DNA of 64,000 nt from positions 62,001-126,000 of the forward strand of contig DASUCV010000002.1 in the NCBI GenBank assembly GCA_036275915.1. Reading direction: 5' to 3'. Shown here one piece after another: positions 1 to 9,024 of the stretch. The position numbers and the translations under genes were made by a program. The notes under the pieces are model-generated. The model saw only the letters and a list, made by a program, of their open reading frames with translations, ran no database searches and was not told where the DNA came from. Position 1 is the stretch's first letter. Each line of letters starts with the position of its first letter. This DNA comes from Candidatus Polarisedimenticolaceae bacterium (GTDB taxonomy: Bacteria > Acidobacteriota > Polarisedimenticolia > Polarisedimenticolales > DASRJG01).

Positions 1-402
1 ACCGCCGCCACCGGCTCGCTCGCCCTTCCCGGCTTCTTCCTCTTCGGCATCCTCTTCTTCTGGCAGGTGCCGCACTTCCTCGCGATCGCGATCTACCTCG
101 AAGAGGACTACCGCCGCGGCGGGTTCAAGGTCCTGACCGTCGAGCGAGGCGCCGCCACGGCGGGCCATCGCCTCGCCGCCTACACGCTGGTGCTCGTCGC
201 GATCAGCCTCTTGGCGCAGCCGCTCGGTCTCGCGGGCCCGCTCTACACGGCGGCCGCAGCGGTCCTCGGCGCGGGCTTCGTCGCGATGGCGTGGCCGGGC
301 TTCTCCGGGAGCGCCGGCGGTGCGTGGGCGCGCCGCGCCATGCTGTACTCGATCGCTTGGCTCACGGCGCTCATGGTGGCCCTGGTCGCGTTCGCACGTT
401 GA
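1..402 (+). CDS. ctaB: Protoheme IX farnesyltransferase (heme O synthase), C-terminal part
   Basis: This is the last 133 residues of an open frame that enters from the left edge. Heme O synthase transfers a farnesyl group to heme b in the membrane, the first step toward heme A for terminal oxidases. The fragment has the family signature FWQVPHFLAIAIY followed by an EEDYRRGGFKVL segment, matching the conserved WQ.PHF....DY...G motif of UbiA-type prenyltransferases, and then hydrophobic segments consistent with the last three or four membrane helices. It ends at TGA 400-402, overlapping the TTG start of the next gene. Heme A synthase (ctaA) lies far to the right at 57586-58887. The start is outside the window. 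Confidence 0.9.
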   Translation, partial: TAATGSLALPGFFLFGILFFWQVPHFLAIAIYLEEDYRRGGFKVLTVERGAATAGHRLAAYTLVLVAISLLAQPLGLAGPLYTAAAAVLGAGFVAMAWPGFSGSAGGAWARRAMLYSIAWLTALMVALVAFAR

Positions 403-2192
403 CGAGGACCGAGGAGATCGTCGCTGCGCACGCCGTCGGCTGGCGCGGCGGCGCGCCCCCGGCCTCCGGCGACGTCGTCTGGATCAGGCCCGACCGCCTC
501 ATGACCCACGACAATACGTCGGCGGTGATCGCGCGCTTCCGTGCGTCCGGCCGGGCCGCCGTCGCCGATCCCCGGCGCCTCGTCGTCGCGCTCGACCACG
601 ACGTCCAGAACCGCTCGCCGGAGCATCGCGCGAAGTACGCCGCCATCGAGGCGTTCGCGCGGTCCCAGGGGATCGAGTTCCACGCCGCAGGCTCGGGGAT
701 CGGGCACCAGCTCATGATCGAGCGCGGGCACGTGAGGCCGGGCGGCCTCGTCGCCGCGGCGGATTCGCACGCGAACATGTACGGCGCCGAAGGGGCGCTG
801 GGCGTCCCCGTGACGCGATCGGACGCGGCGGCGATCTGGGCGTCGGGGCTCTTCTGGTGGGAGATCCCGCCGGTCGTCCGCGTCAGGCTCGAGGGACGGC
901 TCCCCGCGGGCAGCACCGGCAAGGATGCCGCGCTGGTCTTGTGCGCGCTCTACCCCGACGATGCGAACGGGTCCTCGGTGGAATTCTCCGGCCCCGGCCT
1001 TGCGACGCTTGCCGCCGACGACCGCCTCACGCTCGCGAACCTGACGACCGAGTGGGGAGCGGCGGCCTGCGTCGTCGACGACGGCGCCGCCGGCCCGCGC
1101 GAAGGCTACACGGCGACGATCACGCTCGACCTGGCGGAGGTGGGCCCGCACGTCGCCGGCCCCGACACGCTCACGTCGGTTTCGCCGCTCGCCGCGATCG
1201 CTCCGCGCAAGATCGCGATCCGGAAGGCGTACCTCGTGTCGTGCGCCGGCGCGCGCGCCTCGGACCTCGCGGCGGCGGCCGCGGCGCTCGAGGGCGGCCG
1301 CGTCGCGCCCGGAGTGCGCCTCTACCTCTCGGCCGCGAGCGCCGCGGTCGAGCGCGAGGCGCGCGCGGAAGGAAGCTGGGACGCGCTCGTCGCCGCCGGG
1401 GCCACGGTCCTGCCCTCCGGCTGCGGACCGTGCATCGGGCTCGGGGAAGGACTGCTCGCCGACGGCGAGACGGGGATCAGTGCGTCGAACCGGAACTTCA
1501 AGGGCCGCATGGGCTCGCCGAAGGCCGCCTGCTGGCTCGCGAGCCCGGCCGTCGTCGCCGCGTCGGCGCGCGCCGGCTTCATCACGGGCCCGGGCGGGAT
1601 GCCGGCGCGAACGCCGCCGCGTGCGATCGTCCGCCATGCGTCTCGCGCCGCCGCGGTCGCCGGTCCACGTTCCCCGCGGCGGGTCGAGGGGCGGCTCGTC
1701 ACCTTCCTGCGCGACGGCGTCGACACCGACGCGCTGTGCCCCGCGCGCTTCGTCTACGCCGACGCCACGCCACCCGAACAGTTGGCGTCCGCGGTGCTCG
1801 AGGCGCTCGATCCCTCTTTCGCCCCCTCGGTCCGTCCGGGTGACATCCTCGTCGCCGGGGCGCGGTTCGGAATCGGATCGAGCCGCGAGCAGGCGGTCCT
1901 CGCTCTGCGGGCGCTCGGCATCGCGGCGGTCGTCGCCGCGTCGCTCGCACCGGCGTTCCGCCGGAACGCGTGGAACAACGGCCTCCTCGCCGTCGAGGCC
2001 CCCGCCTTCGTCGAAGCGCTCGTGGGGCGTGGCACCGCGACGATTCCCGGCGGAAAGCTCGTTCTCGACCTCGGCGCCTGGGTCGCGAGGCTCGACGACG
2101 TTCAAGCTGCGATCGTTCCCCTGCCGCAGGTCGCGCTCGACCTGCTCGATGCGGGCGGCCTCGACGCGTTCGTTCGCGGGGCGGCGCCGTGA
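399..2192 (+). CDS. Single-chain homoaconitase-like hydratase (fungal LYS4 type)
   Basis: This 597-residue aconitase-superfamily enzyme most likely interconverts homocitrate and homoisocitrate in alpha-aminoadipate lysine synthesis. The catalytic domain carries the three iron-sulfur ligands: a cysteine in VSCAGAR (about C281) and the pair in GCGPCIG (about C342 and C345). A C-terminal swivel domain (from about residue 427) contains FGIGSSREQA. Segments such as ADSHANMYGAEGALG, RSDAAAIWASGLFWWEIPP and LTLANLTTEWGA resemble, from memory, fungal homoaconitase more than bacterial LeuC or AcnA, and the swivel domain is fused rather than a separate LeuD-like chain. The TTG start at 399 overlaps the ctaB stop and gives MTRTEEIVAAH. 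Upstream in-frame ATGs would extend into ctaB. The next gene is a partner dehydrogenase. 3-isopropylmalate dehydratase is the main alternative. Confidence 0.78.
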   Translation: MTRTEEIVAAHAVGWRGGAPPASGDVVWIRPDRLMTHDNTSAVIARFRASGRAAVADPRRLVVALDHDVQNRSPEHRAKYAAIEAFARSQGIEFHAAGSGIGHQLMIERGHVRPGGLVAAADSHANMYGAEGALGVPVTRSDAAAIWASGLFWWEIPPVVRVRLEGRLPAGSTGKDAALVLCALYPDDANGSSVEFSGPGLATLAADDRLTLANLTTEWGAAACVVDDGAAGPREGYTATITLDLAEVGPHVAGPDTLTSVSPLAAIAPRKIAIRKAYLVSCAGARASDLAAAAAALEGGRVAPGVRLYLSAASAAVEREARAEGSWDALVAAGATVLPSGCGPCIGLGEGLLADGETGISASNRNFKGRMGSPKAACWLASPAVVAASARAGFITGPGGMPARTPPRAIVRHASRAAAVAGPRSPRRVEGRLVTFLRDGVDTDALCPARFVYADATPPEQLASAVLEALDPSFAPSVRPGDILVAGARFGIGSSREQAVLALRALGIAAVVAASLAPAFRRNAWNNGLLAVEAPAFVEALVGRGTATIPGGKLVLDLGAWVARLDDVQAAIVPLPQVALDLLDAGGLDAFVRGAAP

Positions 2193-3382
2193 AGCGCCGG
2201 TCGATCGTCGCGCTCCCCGGCGACGGGATCGGCCGCGTCGTCCTCCCGGAGGCGCTGCGCGTCCTCTTGGCCGCCGGCTTCGACGCGGAGGTCGTCCCCG
2301 CCGAGATCGGGTGGGAATGCTGGCGGCGCGACGGTGAGCCCCTCCCCGCGCGCACGGTCGACCTTCTTGCCGAGCACCGGCTCGGATTGCTCGGGGCGAT
2401 CACGTCGAAGCCGCCGGCGGACGCGCAGGCCGAGCTGCCGGATGCGCTCCGCGCGCGCGGCCTCACGTACACGAGCCCGATCCTGAGCCTGCGCCGGATG
2501 TTCGACCAGGACATCTGCATCCGTCCTTGCCGGAGCTGGCCAGGGAACCCGACGAACTTCGTCCGCCGCAACGCCGACGGCTCGATCGAGGAGCCGCCGA
2601 TCGACATCGCCGTCTTCCGCCAGAACACCGAAGGGCTCTACACGGGGGTCGAGTGGCGCGATCCACCGAGCGCCGTCCGTCGCGCGCTGGCCGAGCACCC
2701 GCTCTATGCCCCCTTTCGGGACGTGGTCGGTCCGGATCTCGCGATCTCGGTCAGAATCGTGACGCGCCGGGCCTGCCGGCGGATTCTGGAGGCCGCGTTC
2801 CGTCATGCCCGCAAAGAGGGGATCGAGGCCGTCACGCTGGCCGAGAAACCCAACGTTTTGCGGGCGACTTCGGGTCTCTTCGAGGAGGTCGGGCGCGAGG
2901 TGCAGACCGGCTGGCCGGACATTAGATTGACCTCGGTCAACATCGACGCGCTGCTCATGCAGCTCGCTCGGCGTCCGGAGGATCATCGCGTGATCGTTGC
3001 GTCGAACCTCCTCGGCGACCTCGTCTCCGACGCGGTCGCCGGGCTCACGGGAGGGCTCGGGTTCGCGAGCTCCGCGAGCCTGGGCCCCGAGGTGTCGGTC
3101 TTCGAGCCGGCGCACGGCTCCGCGCCGCGCCACGCGCATCTCGATCCGCCGCTCGCGAACCCGATCGCGGCGATCCTCGCCGGCGCGTCGCTCGCCGAGG
3201 CCGCAGGCCGCCCGGACGCGGCCGCGACGATCCGCGCGGCGGTCGGCCGAGTCGTCGCCGAGGGGCGCGTCCGCACCTACGACATGCTGAGACTCCCGGC
3301 CGGGCCCGATGCGATCGCCGCGGGCGCGGCCTCGACCTCCGCGATGACGGACGCCGTCATCGGTGCGCTCGGCCGCGCATGA
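2189..3382 (+). CDS. Isocitrate/homoisocitrate dehydrogenase family protein
   Basis: This 397-residue beta-decarboxylating dehydrogenase would oxidise homoisocitrate to 2-oxoadipate if the neighbouring hydratase is homoaconitase. It begins with the family motif IVALPGDGIG, carries an arginine-containing substrate segment (IRPCRSWPGNP), a FRQNTEGLYTGVEW segment, and the metal/nucleotide region NLLGDLVSDAVAGLTGGLG followed by FEPAHGSAP. The GTG start at 2189 overlaps the previous stop as GTGA, so the two are almost certainly translated together. The 3' end overlaps the histidine kinase start as ATGA. Substrate cannot be fixed from sequence alone: isocitrate, homoisocitrate, 3-isopropylmalate and tartrate enzymes share this fold, and the assignment to homoisocitrate comes from context. 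Confidence 0.8.
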   Translation: MKRRSIVALPGDGIGRVVLPEALRVLLAAGFDAEVVPAEIGWECWRRDGEPLPARTVDLLAEHRLGLLGAITSKPPADAQAELPDALRARGLTYTSPILSLRRMFDQDICIRPCRSWPGNPTNFVRRNADGSIEEPPIDIAVFRQNTEGLYTGVEWRDPPSAVRRALAEHPLYAPFRDVVGPDLAISVRIVTRRACRRILEAAFRHARKEGIEAVTLAEKPNVLRATSGLFEEVGREVQTGWPDIRLTSVNIDALLMQLARRPEDHRVIVASNLLGDLVSDAVAGLTGGLGFASSASLGPEVSVFEPAHGSAPRHAHLDPPLANPIAAILAGASLAEAAGRPDAAATIRAAVGRVVAEGRVRTYDMLRLPAGPDAIAAGAASTSAMTDAVIGALGRA

Positions 3383-5409
3383 CCGCACTCGTCGCGGCTC
3401 TTGCCGGCGCCGCCCTCGCCGCGGCGATCGTGCTGCTCGTCGGCCGCCGCGGGCGAGCGCGCGACGCGGCCGCGTCGAGGTCGGTCCTCCAGGCGCTCGA
3501 GGCCGAGCGGGATCTCTCCGCGGCGGTGCTCGATACGGTCGGCAGCCTCGTCGTCGTGCTCGACCGGGAGGGCCGCGTCCTCCGGTTCAACCGTGCGTGC
3601 GAGGCCGCCGGCGGGATTCCGGCGATGGATGTGCTCGGGCGGCGCCTCTTCGACCTTCTCGTCCCCGCGGAGCACGCCGCGGAACGCCGCGCGGCGTTCG
3701 CACGTCTCATCGCGGCCGGAGGGTCGAGCGCCGAGCGGCTCTCGTGGAGGCGGCCCGACGGGACGGAGCGGAGGATCGACTGGACGCACACGGTGATGAC
3801 CGATGCCACGGGCGCCGCCGCGTACGTCGTCGCGACCGGCAGGGACGTGACCGAGGAGATCGCCGCCCGTGAGGAGCTGCGACGCTCCGAGGAGCGTTTC
3901 GCCGCGATTCTGGAGACTCTCGACGACTTCGTGTGGTCGCAGGACGCGGCGAGCGGGGAGATGCTCTACATCAGCCCGTCGGTGGAGCGGCTGTACGGGA
4001 TCGCCCCGGACGCGATGCGCCGGAACACACGGATCTGGCTCGAGGTCATCCACCCCGACGATCGCGCACGCGTCGCGACCTACCTCCCGTCGCTCCTCTC
4101 GAGCGGCCGGGCCGAAGCGGAGTACCGCATCGTGCACGGCGACGGGAGCATGCGCTGGGTCCACGACAAGGCTTGGGCGGTGCGCGACCCCGAAGGCCGC
4201 ACGGTCCGCTTCGACGGGATCGTGCGCGACATCACGGAGCACCGCAGCCTCGAAACGCAATTCCGCCAATCGCAGAAGATGGAGGCGGTCGGCCTCCTCG
4301 CGGGAGGGATCGCCCACGACTTCAACAACCTCCTCACCGCGGTCGGCGGCTACGCCGAGATCCTGCTCGCCGGTCTCGAGAGCGGAGATGCCCGCCGCCG
4401 CCACGCCGAAGCGATCCAGCGCGCGGCCGAGCGCGCGTCGGCGCTGACGCGGCAGCTCCTGGCGTTCTCGCGACGGCAGGTCCTCCAGCCGTCGGTGTTC
4501 GACGTGAACGGCCTCCTGGAGGATCTGCGCCCGCTCCTCGAGCGGCTCGTGGGGGCCGACGTCACGGTCGTCTTCAAGCCCGCGTCCGAGACGCTCACCG
4601 TGCTCGCGGACCCGGGCCAGATCGAGCAGGTCCTCATGAACCTCGCCGTCAACGCGCGCGACGCAATGCCGTCCGGCGGAAGACTCACCGTGCGCGCCGA
4701 GGCGGTGACGATCGCGCGCGGGCGCGATAACGACGGCATCCCCACCGGCTCCTACGCGTGCCTCTCGGTCTCCGACACCGGAGGCGGCATGGACGACGGC
4801 GTGCGGGCCCGCATCTTCGAGCCGTTCTTCACGACGAAGGAGCTGGGCAAGGGCACGGGGCTCGGGCTCTCGACCGCGTACGGAATCGTGCGTCAGAGCG
4901 GCGGGGACATCGAGGTCGACAGCGCGCCCGGCGCCGGTACGACCTTCCGCGTCCTCCTGCCGCTCCGCGAGGGAACTCCCGCACGCCTCGCGGCCGCGGA
5001 ATCGCCGCCGGTCCCCGCGGGGCGTGCGACCGTCCTGCTCGTCGAGGACGAAGACGCGATCCGCGAGCTGGCGGTCGAGGTCCTCGAGGCGGCGGGGTTC
5101 GACGTCTTGACCGCACGGGACGGCCGCGAGGCGCTCGAGGTCGCGCGCCGGGCGGCCGGCGCCATCCGGCTCGTCGTCACGGACGTCGTGATGCCGCACA
5201 TGGGCGGCTTCGAGCTCGTGGCGGCGCTCGACACCGTGCTCCCCGAGGCGACCATCGTCTTCATGTCGGGCTACTCCGAGGCGGTCGTGCGGGGCGAGGC
5301 GCGCTTCGCGGACGGCGCGGGGTTCCTCCAGAAGCCGTTCACGCCGCAAGACCTCGTGGCGAAGGCGCAGGAGTCGCTCGACCGCGCCGGCTCGCGCGCG
5401 CGCCGCTAG
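3379..5409 (+). CDS. Hybrid sensor histidine kinase (PAS-PAS-HisKA-HATPase-receiver)
   Basis: A 676-residue two-component sensor. A short hydrophobic N-terminus (LVAALAGAALAAAIVLLVG) may anchor it in the membrane. Two PAS domains follow (about residues 50-165 and 170-290; the second contains YISPSVERLYGI and a PAC-like IVHGDGSMRWVHDKAW). The HisKA box is LAGGIAHDFNNLL with phospho-acceptor H313. The ATPase domain shows an N-box (NLAVNARDAMP), a G1-box (DTGGGMD) and GLGLSTAYGIV. A C-terminal receiver domain follows, with phospho-acceptor D602 in VVTDVVMPHMGG. The start overlaps the dehydrogenase stop (ATGA). No output-domain response regulator lies beside it, so its target is unknown. The placement inside a lysine-pathway run may be only transcriptional convenience. 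Confidence 0.9.
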   Translation: MTALVAALAGAALAAAIVLLVGRRGRARDAAASRSVLQALEAERDLSAAVLDTVGSLVVVLDREGRVLRFNRACEAAGGIPAMDVLGRRLFDLLVPAEHAAERRAAFARLIAAGGSSAERLSWRRPDGTERRIDWTHTVMTDATGAAAYVVATGRDVTEEIAAREELRRSEERFAAILETLDDFVWSQDAASGEMLYISPSVERLYGIAPDAMRRNTRIWLEVIHPDDRARVATYLPSLLSSGRAEAEYRIVHGDGSMRWVHDKAWAVRDPEGRTVRFDGIVRDITEHRSLETQFRQSQKMEAVGLLAGGIAHDFNNLLTAVGGYAEILLAGLESGDARRRHAEAIQRAAERASALTRQLLAFSRRQVLQPSVFDVNGLLEDLRPLLERLVGADVTVVFKPASETLTVLADPGQIEQVLMNLAVNARDAMPSGGRLTVRAEAVTIARGRDNDGIPTGSYACLSVSDTGGGMDDGVRARIFEPFFTTKELGKGTGLGLSTAYGIVRQSGGDIEVDSAPGAGTTFRVLLPLREGTPARLAAAESPPVPAGRATVLLVEDEDAIRELAVEVLEAAGFDVLTARDGREALEVARRAAGAIRLVVTDVVMPHMGGFELVAALDTVLPEATIVFMSGYSEAVVRGEARFADGAGFLQKPFTPQDLVAKAQESLDRAGSRARR

Positions 5410-5415
5410 GACCCG

Positions 5416-7704
5416 GTGAAGCCGCCGCTCCCGATCGATCCGCACCTCGCGGAGATCCGGGAGCGTCTCGACACCGCGCGCGCCGTCGTCGTCGTCGCCC
5501 CTCCCGGCGCGGGGAAGACGACTCGTGTTCCCCCCGCGGTCGCGACGGAAGGGCCGGTGATCGTTCTCCAGCCGCGGCGTCTCGCGGCGCGCTCGCTCGC
5601 CGCCCGCATCGCCGTCGAGAACGGCTGGACGCTCGGCGAGGAGGTCGGCTGGCAGGTCCGCCTCGAGCGGCGGTTCACACCGCGGACGCGCATCCTGGTC
5701 GCGACCGAGGGGATCCTGACGGCGCGACTCCAGTCGGATCCCCTGCTCGGCGGCTTCCGCACGGTCGTCCTCGACGAGTTCCACGAGCGCTCGATCCACG
5801 CCGACCTCGCGCTCGCCCTGGCGCGGGAGGCGTGGCGCTCACGCCCCGACCTCCGGATCGCCGTCATGTCGGCGACGCTCGACCCGGGCCCGGTCGCGGC
5901 GTACCTCGACGACGCTCCGGTCGTCACGATCGACGTGCGCACGCATCCGGTCGACGTCGCCTACGAGCCGGGGACGGCGATGGAGACCGCGATCGCCGAC
6001 GTCTGGCAACACGATCGCGGCCATGTCCTCGCCTTCCTTCCCGGGGCTCCCGAGATCCGCAGCGTCGCGGCTCGGCTGTCGGCGCGATCGCTTCACGCGG
6101 TCCCTCTCCACGGGCGCTTGAGCGCGGCCGAGCAGGATGCCGCGATCGCCGAAGGCGGCCCGAGGAGAATCGTCCTGGCGACGAACGTCGCGGAGACGTC
6201 GCTCACCGTTCCCGGCGTGACGACCGTCGTCGACTCGGGACTTCAGCGCCTTCCGCGCTTCGACCCGGCGCTCGGGATCGACCGGCTCGTCACCGAGAGG
6301 ATCCCGCGCGACGCGGCCGATCAGCGTGCCGGCCGTGCGGGACGTACCGCCCCCGGTCGCGCCGTCCGTCTCTGGGATCCACGCGACGAGCGGCCGGGGC
6401 ACCGCGAGCCCGAGATCGCGCGCATCGATCTCGCGGCGCCGCTCCTCGATCTCCTCGCCTGGGGCGGGGCGCCGGAAACCTTTCCGTGGTTCGAGCCGCC
6501 GCCGGCGGAGCGCGTGGCCTCGGCTCTCGATCTCCTGCGCCGGTTGGGCGCCGTCGAGAACGGACGCCTCACCCCGCTCGGACGGACCCTGAGCGCCTTT
6601 CCGCTCCCGCCGCGTCTTGCGCGCGTGCTCGTCGCCGCCGGCGGCTCACGCCTCGCCGCGGCGGGGTGCGCCGTGTTGAGCGAACGGTTCGAGCCGCAGG
6701 GTCCGCTCCCCGCCTCCGCGTCGGACGTCCTCGCCCGCGCCGACCGGCTGCGCGACGCGCCGCGCGAGGTCCTCGCGGTCGCACGCGAGATCGCCTCTCT
6801 CCACGAGCGGCTCGTCGGGCCGCCGGAGGCCGACGACGAGGAGCGTCTCCTGCGCGCGCTTCTCGACGGGTTCCCGGATCGCCTCGCGCGTCGCCGGTCG
6901 GCGGGCTCGCCGCGGCTCGTCCTCGCGAACGGGCACGGCGCCGTCCTCGACCGCGCGAGCGTCGTGCACGGCGGCGACTTCCTGCTCGCGATCGACGTGG
7001 AAGCCGCTTCGTCGCGGGGCGTCGCCGAGGCCCGCGTCCGGATGGCGAGCGTCGTGGAGGAGTCTTGGCTCCCTCCCGCAGAGGAGACCGTCGAGCATCG
7101 TCTCGAGAACGGGCGCGTGCGTGCCTATGCGATCGGCCGCCTCCTCACGGAGCGCGCCGTCGCACCGGACCCGGCGAAGGCGGAAGCGCTGCTCCGGGAC
7201 GCTTTCGTCGCGCGCGGCATCACACCCGATCAAGCTGAAGCCGCAGCCCGGCTGCGATTCGCAGGGATCGAGCCGGATCTCGCCGCGGCGGCCGCGATCC
7301 AGTGTGCCGGAGCGTCGACGCTTGCCCCGCTCGATCTCCTCGGCACGCTCGGTGCCGCCGAGCGGCGCACGCTGGAGAAGCTCGCGCCCGCGACGATGGC
7401 GCTCCCGAGCGGCCGGACCGCGCGCCTGCACTATCGCGACGACGGATCGGTCGTCGCCTCGGTGAAGTTGCAGGAGCTCTTCGGGCTCGCCGCGTCGCCA
7501 CGCCTCGGTGCGCGCGGTGAGCCGGTCGTTCTCGAGCTCCTGGCGCCGAACGGACGCCCCGTGCAGACGACACGGGATCTCAGGAGCTTCTGGGACACGA
7601 CCTATCCTGCCGTGCGCCGCGAGTTGCGCGGCCGTTATCCTCGTCATCCCTGGCCCGAGGACCCATGGACCGCGCCGCCCACGCATCGCGTCAAGCCGCG
7701 TTGA
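5416..7704 (+). CDS. hrpB: HrpB-type ATP-dependent DEAH-box helicase
   Basis: A 762-residue DExH helicase. It has Walker A APPGAGKTT near residue 30, the Walker B variant DEFHERS, motif III SATLD, and motif VI region DQRAGRAGRTAPGRAVRLW. The helicase core is followed by helicase-associated and HrpB-specific C-terminal regions ending in the conserved KLQELFGL segment and RDLRSFWDTTYPAVRRELRG-type tail, which separates HrpB from HrpA. HrpB proteins are usually around 800-840 residues, so this one is slightly short. The GTG at 5416 follows the kinase stop by 6 bases. The cellular role of HrpB is poorly known in general. The last 40 bases overlap the next gene. Confidence 0.92.
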   Translation: MKPPLPIDPHLAEIRERLDTARAVVVVAPPGAGKTTRVPPAVATEGPVIVLQPRRLAARSLAARIAVENGWTLGEEVGWQVRLERRFTPRTRILVATEGILTARLQSDPLLGGFRTVVLDEFHERSIHADLALALAREAWRSRPDLRIAVMSATLDPGPVAAYLDDAPVVTIDVRTHPVDVAYEPGTAMETAIADVWQHDRGHVLAFLPGAPEIRSVAARLSARSLHAVPLHGRLSAAEQDAAIAEGGPRRIVLATNVAETSLTVPGVTTVVDSGLQRLPRFDPALGIDRLVTERIPRDAADQRAGRAGRTAPGRAVRLWDPRDERPGHREPEIARIDLAAPLLDLLAWGGAPETFPWFEPPPAERVASALDLLRRLGAVENGRLTPLGRTLSAFPLPPRLARVLVAAGGSRLAAAGCAVLSERFEPQGPLPASASDVLARADRLRDAPREVLAVAREIASLHERLVGPPEADDEERLLRALLDGFPDRLARRRSAGSPRLVLANGHGAVLDRASVVHGGDFLLAIDVEAASSRGVAEARVRMASVVEESWLPPAEETVEHRLENGRVRAYAIGRLLTERAVAPDPAKAEALLRDAFVARGITPDQAEAAARLRFAGIEPDLAAAAAIQCAGASTLAPLDLLGTLGAAERRTLEKLAPATMALPSGRTARLHYRDDGSVVASVKLQELFGLAASPRLGARGEPVVLELLAPNGRPVQTTRDLRSFWDTTYPAVRRELRGRYPRHPWPEDPWTAPPTHRVKPR

Positions 7705-8375
7705 TCGCCGTCCTGGCGCTTGCCGGCTGCGTCCCGCCGCCGACGCGCATCCCCATGGCCTCAATCTCTGTCGCGGCTCCCGTTCCCACGCGCACGCTCG
7801 TCGTCTTCCTCCCCGGTCGCGGCAGCGATGCCGAGACCTTCGTGAAGCACGGCTTCGCCGATCCGCGCGTCGATGTCGTGTTCGCCGACGCCACCGAGGG
7901 TTACTACTTCGACGGCACGGTCGTCGCTCGCCTCCACGACGACGTCATCGCGAAGGCAGGCGCACACGGCGACGACCGCGTCTGGCTCGTCGGCGTCTCG
8001 CTCGGAGGGCTCGGCGCGATCCTCTATGCGAGGGAGCATCCCGGCGACGTCGCGGGCATCGTTCTGCTCGCCCCTTACCTGGGCGACGACACGCTCCGGC
8101 GCGAGATCGAGTCCGCGGGCGGACTTCGATCGTGGAACGGAGACGACGCGCGCGGCGGATTGGACGGGGCGATCCGCGGCGCGTGGGGGTGGCTGCGCGA
8201 CACACGCACGCCGATCTGGCTCGGCTACGGAAGGAGCGACCGGCTACGCCGCTCGCACGCGCTTCTCGCCGCGGCGCTGCCGGCCGAACGCGTGGCGACG
8301 GTCGACGGCGGCCATGTCTGGGCGGCCTGGAAGGCGCTGTGGGCGCAGTTGCTCGCTAAGGGCGCGGCGGACTGA
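7665..8375 (+). CDS. Lipoprotein alpha/beta-hydrolase
   Basis: A 236-residue predicted serine hydrolase with a lipoprotein signal: a hydrophobic stretch ending in the lipobox LAGC within the first 25 residues, so it is probably membrane-anchored on the outside of the inner membrane or in the outer membrane. The nucleophile elbow GVSLGG, an upstream FLPGRGSDAETF loop and a late histidine in VDGGHVWAAW fit an alpha/beta-hydrolase triad. The start chosen overlaps the helicase by 40 bases because it gives an intact lipoprotein signal; a later ATG at 7755 would remove it. The 3' end overlaps the convergent methyltransferase by 20 bases. The substrate is unknown. Confidence 0.7.
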   Translation: MDRAAHASRQAALIAVLALAGCVPPPTRIPMASISVAAPVPTRTLVVFLPGRGSDAETFVKHGFADPRVDVVFADATEGYYFDGTVVARLHDDVIAKAGAHGDDRVWLVGVSLGGLGAILYAREHPGDVAGIVLLAPYLGDDTLRREIESAGGLRSWNGDDARGGLDGAIRGAWGWLRDTRTPIWLGYGRSDRLRRSHALLAAALPAERVATVDGGHVWAAWKALWAQLLAKGAAD

Positions 8376-9024
8376 AGCTCAGGACGTACTGGTAGGGAAG
8401 ATCGTCCTTGCGCTCGGCGAGCGCCCAGCCGGCCTTCGAGAACTCCTGGATGACCTGCTCGGGCGCCAGCTTGTGCGCATCGGGAGGGCCCACCGGGAAG
8501 TCGCCCTTCTTGAAATCGACGACGGCGACGCGACCGCCGGGCGCGATCCCCTTCGCGAGCGTCTTCAAGTACGTGAGACGGTCGTCGATGTGATGCCACG
8601 TGTCGACGATCATCACGAGCGACACGCCGGAGGGGGGAAGCTTCGGGTCGCTCGGGGCGGCGAGGACCGCCGTGATCTGCGGGAGCGACTCGCGCGCCGC
8701 GCGCTCCTTCAAGTAGTCGACGAGCTTCGGCTCGACGTCGATCGCGAGCACCCGCCCCGACTCGCCGACCGCCTTCGCGAGCCGCACGCTGAAGTAGCCG
8801 GTTCCCGCGCCGAGGTCGGCGACCGTCATGCCCGCGCGGACGTGGAGCGCGTCCAGGATCGCGTCGGGCTTCTGCCAGGCGTCGCGGCTCGGGTCGTCGA
8901 AGACCGAGACCCAGTGGTCCACGTCGCCGAAGCCGTGATGGACGGTGGCGTCGTGGCCGGTACCGCCGGCAAGAAGGCCGATGAGCGCGAGTGTCGCGAA
9001 CACGGCTGCTATCGTACCGCGCAT
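8356..9024 (-). CDS. Secreted class I SAM-dependent methyltransferase
   Basis: A 222-residue protein with an N-terminal hydrophobic signal-like segment (RGTIAAVFATLALIGLLAGG) and then a Rossmann methyltransferase domain. The SAM site is VADLGAGTGYFSVRLA, followed by an acidic end of strand 2 (LAIDVEP) and a post-I motif around SLVMIVDTWHHI. Similar exported or periplasmic methyltransferases, often paired with metal or arsenic genes, are widespread, but no substrate can be named. The ATG complementary to 9022-9024 shares the palindrome CATG with the start of the divergent saccharopine reductase gene. An in-frame ATG nine bases further upstream (9033) is also possible. Confidence 0.8.
   Translation of the reverse strand: MRGTIAAVFATLALIGLLAGGTGHDATVHHGFGDVDHWVSVFDDPSRDAWQKPDAILDALHVRAGMTVADLGAGTGYFSVRLAKAVGESGRVLAIDVEPKLVDYLKERAARESLPQITAVLAAPSDPKLPPSGVSLVMIVDTWHHIDDRLTYLKTLAKGIAPGGRVAVVDFKKGDFPVGPPDAHKLAPEQVIQEFSKAGWALAERKDDLPYQYVLSFSPPRP
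9010..9015 (+). promoter_or_regulatory. -10-like box TATCGT for saccharopine reductase gene
   Basis: TATCGT ends 7 bases before the ATG at 9023, the distance expected if transcription starts at or beside the start codon. No clear -35 box or ribosome binding site was seen. The box lies inside the 5' end of the divergent methyltransferase gene. Confidence 0.4.

Noticed and set aside
243-2105. A minus-strand frame of 620 codons opposite the homoaconitase-like gene
   Set aside because: Only an Arg/Gly/Asp/Glu-rich translation; the plus strand has conserved aconitase motifs.
3277-5799. A long minus-strand open frame (840 codons) opposite the histidine kinase and helicase
   Set aside because: The translation is extremely Arg/Asp/Glu/Gly-rich with no known motif, while the plus strand has intact PAS, HisKA, receiver and helicase motifs. 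In this GC-rich DNA antisense frames stay open by codon bias.
4758-7238. A plus-strand frame of 826 codons shifted from the helicase
   Set aside because: Arg/Gly/Pro-rich; conserved helicase motifs are in the other frame.
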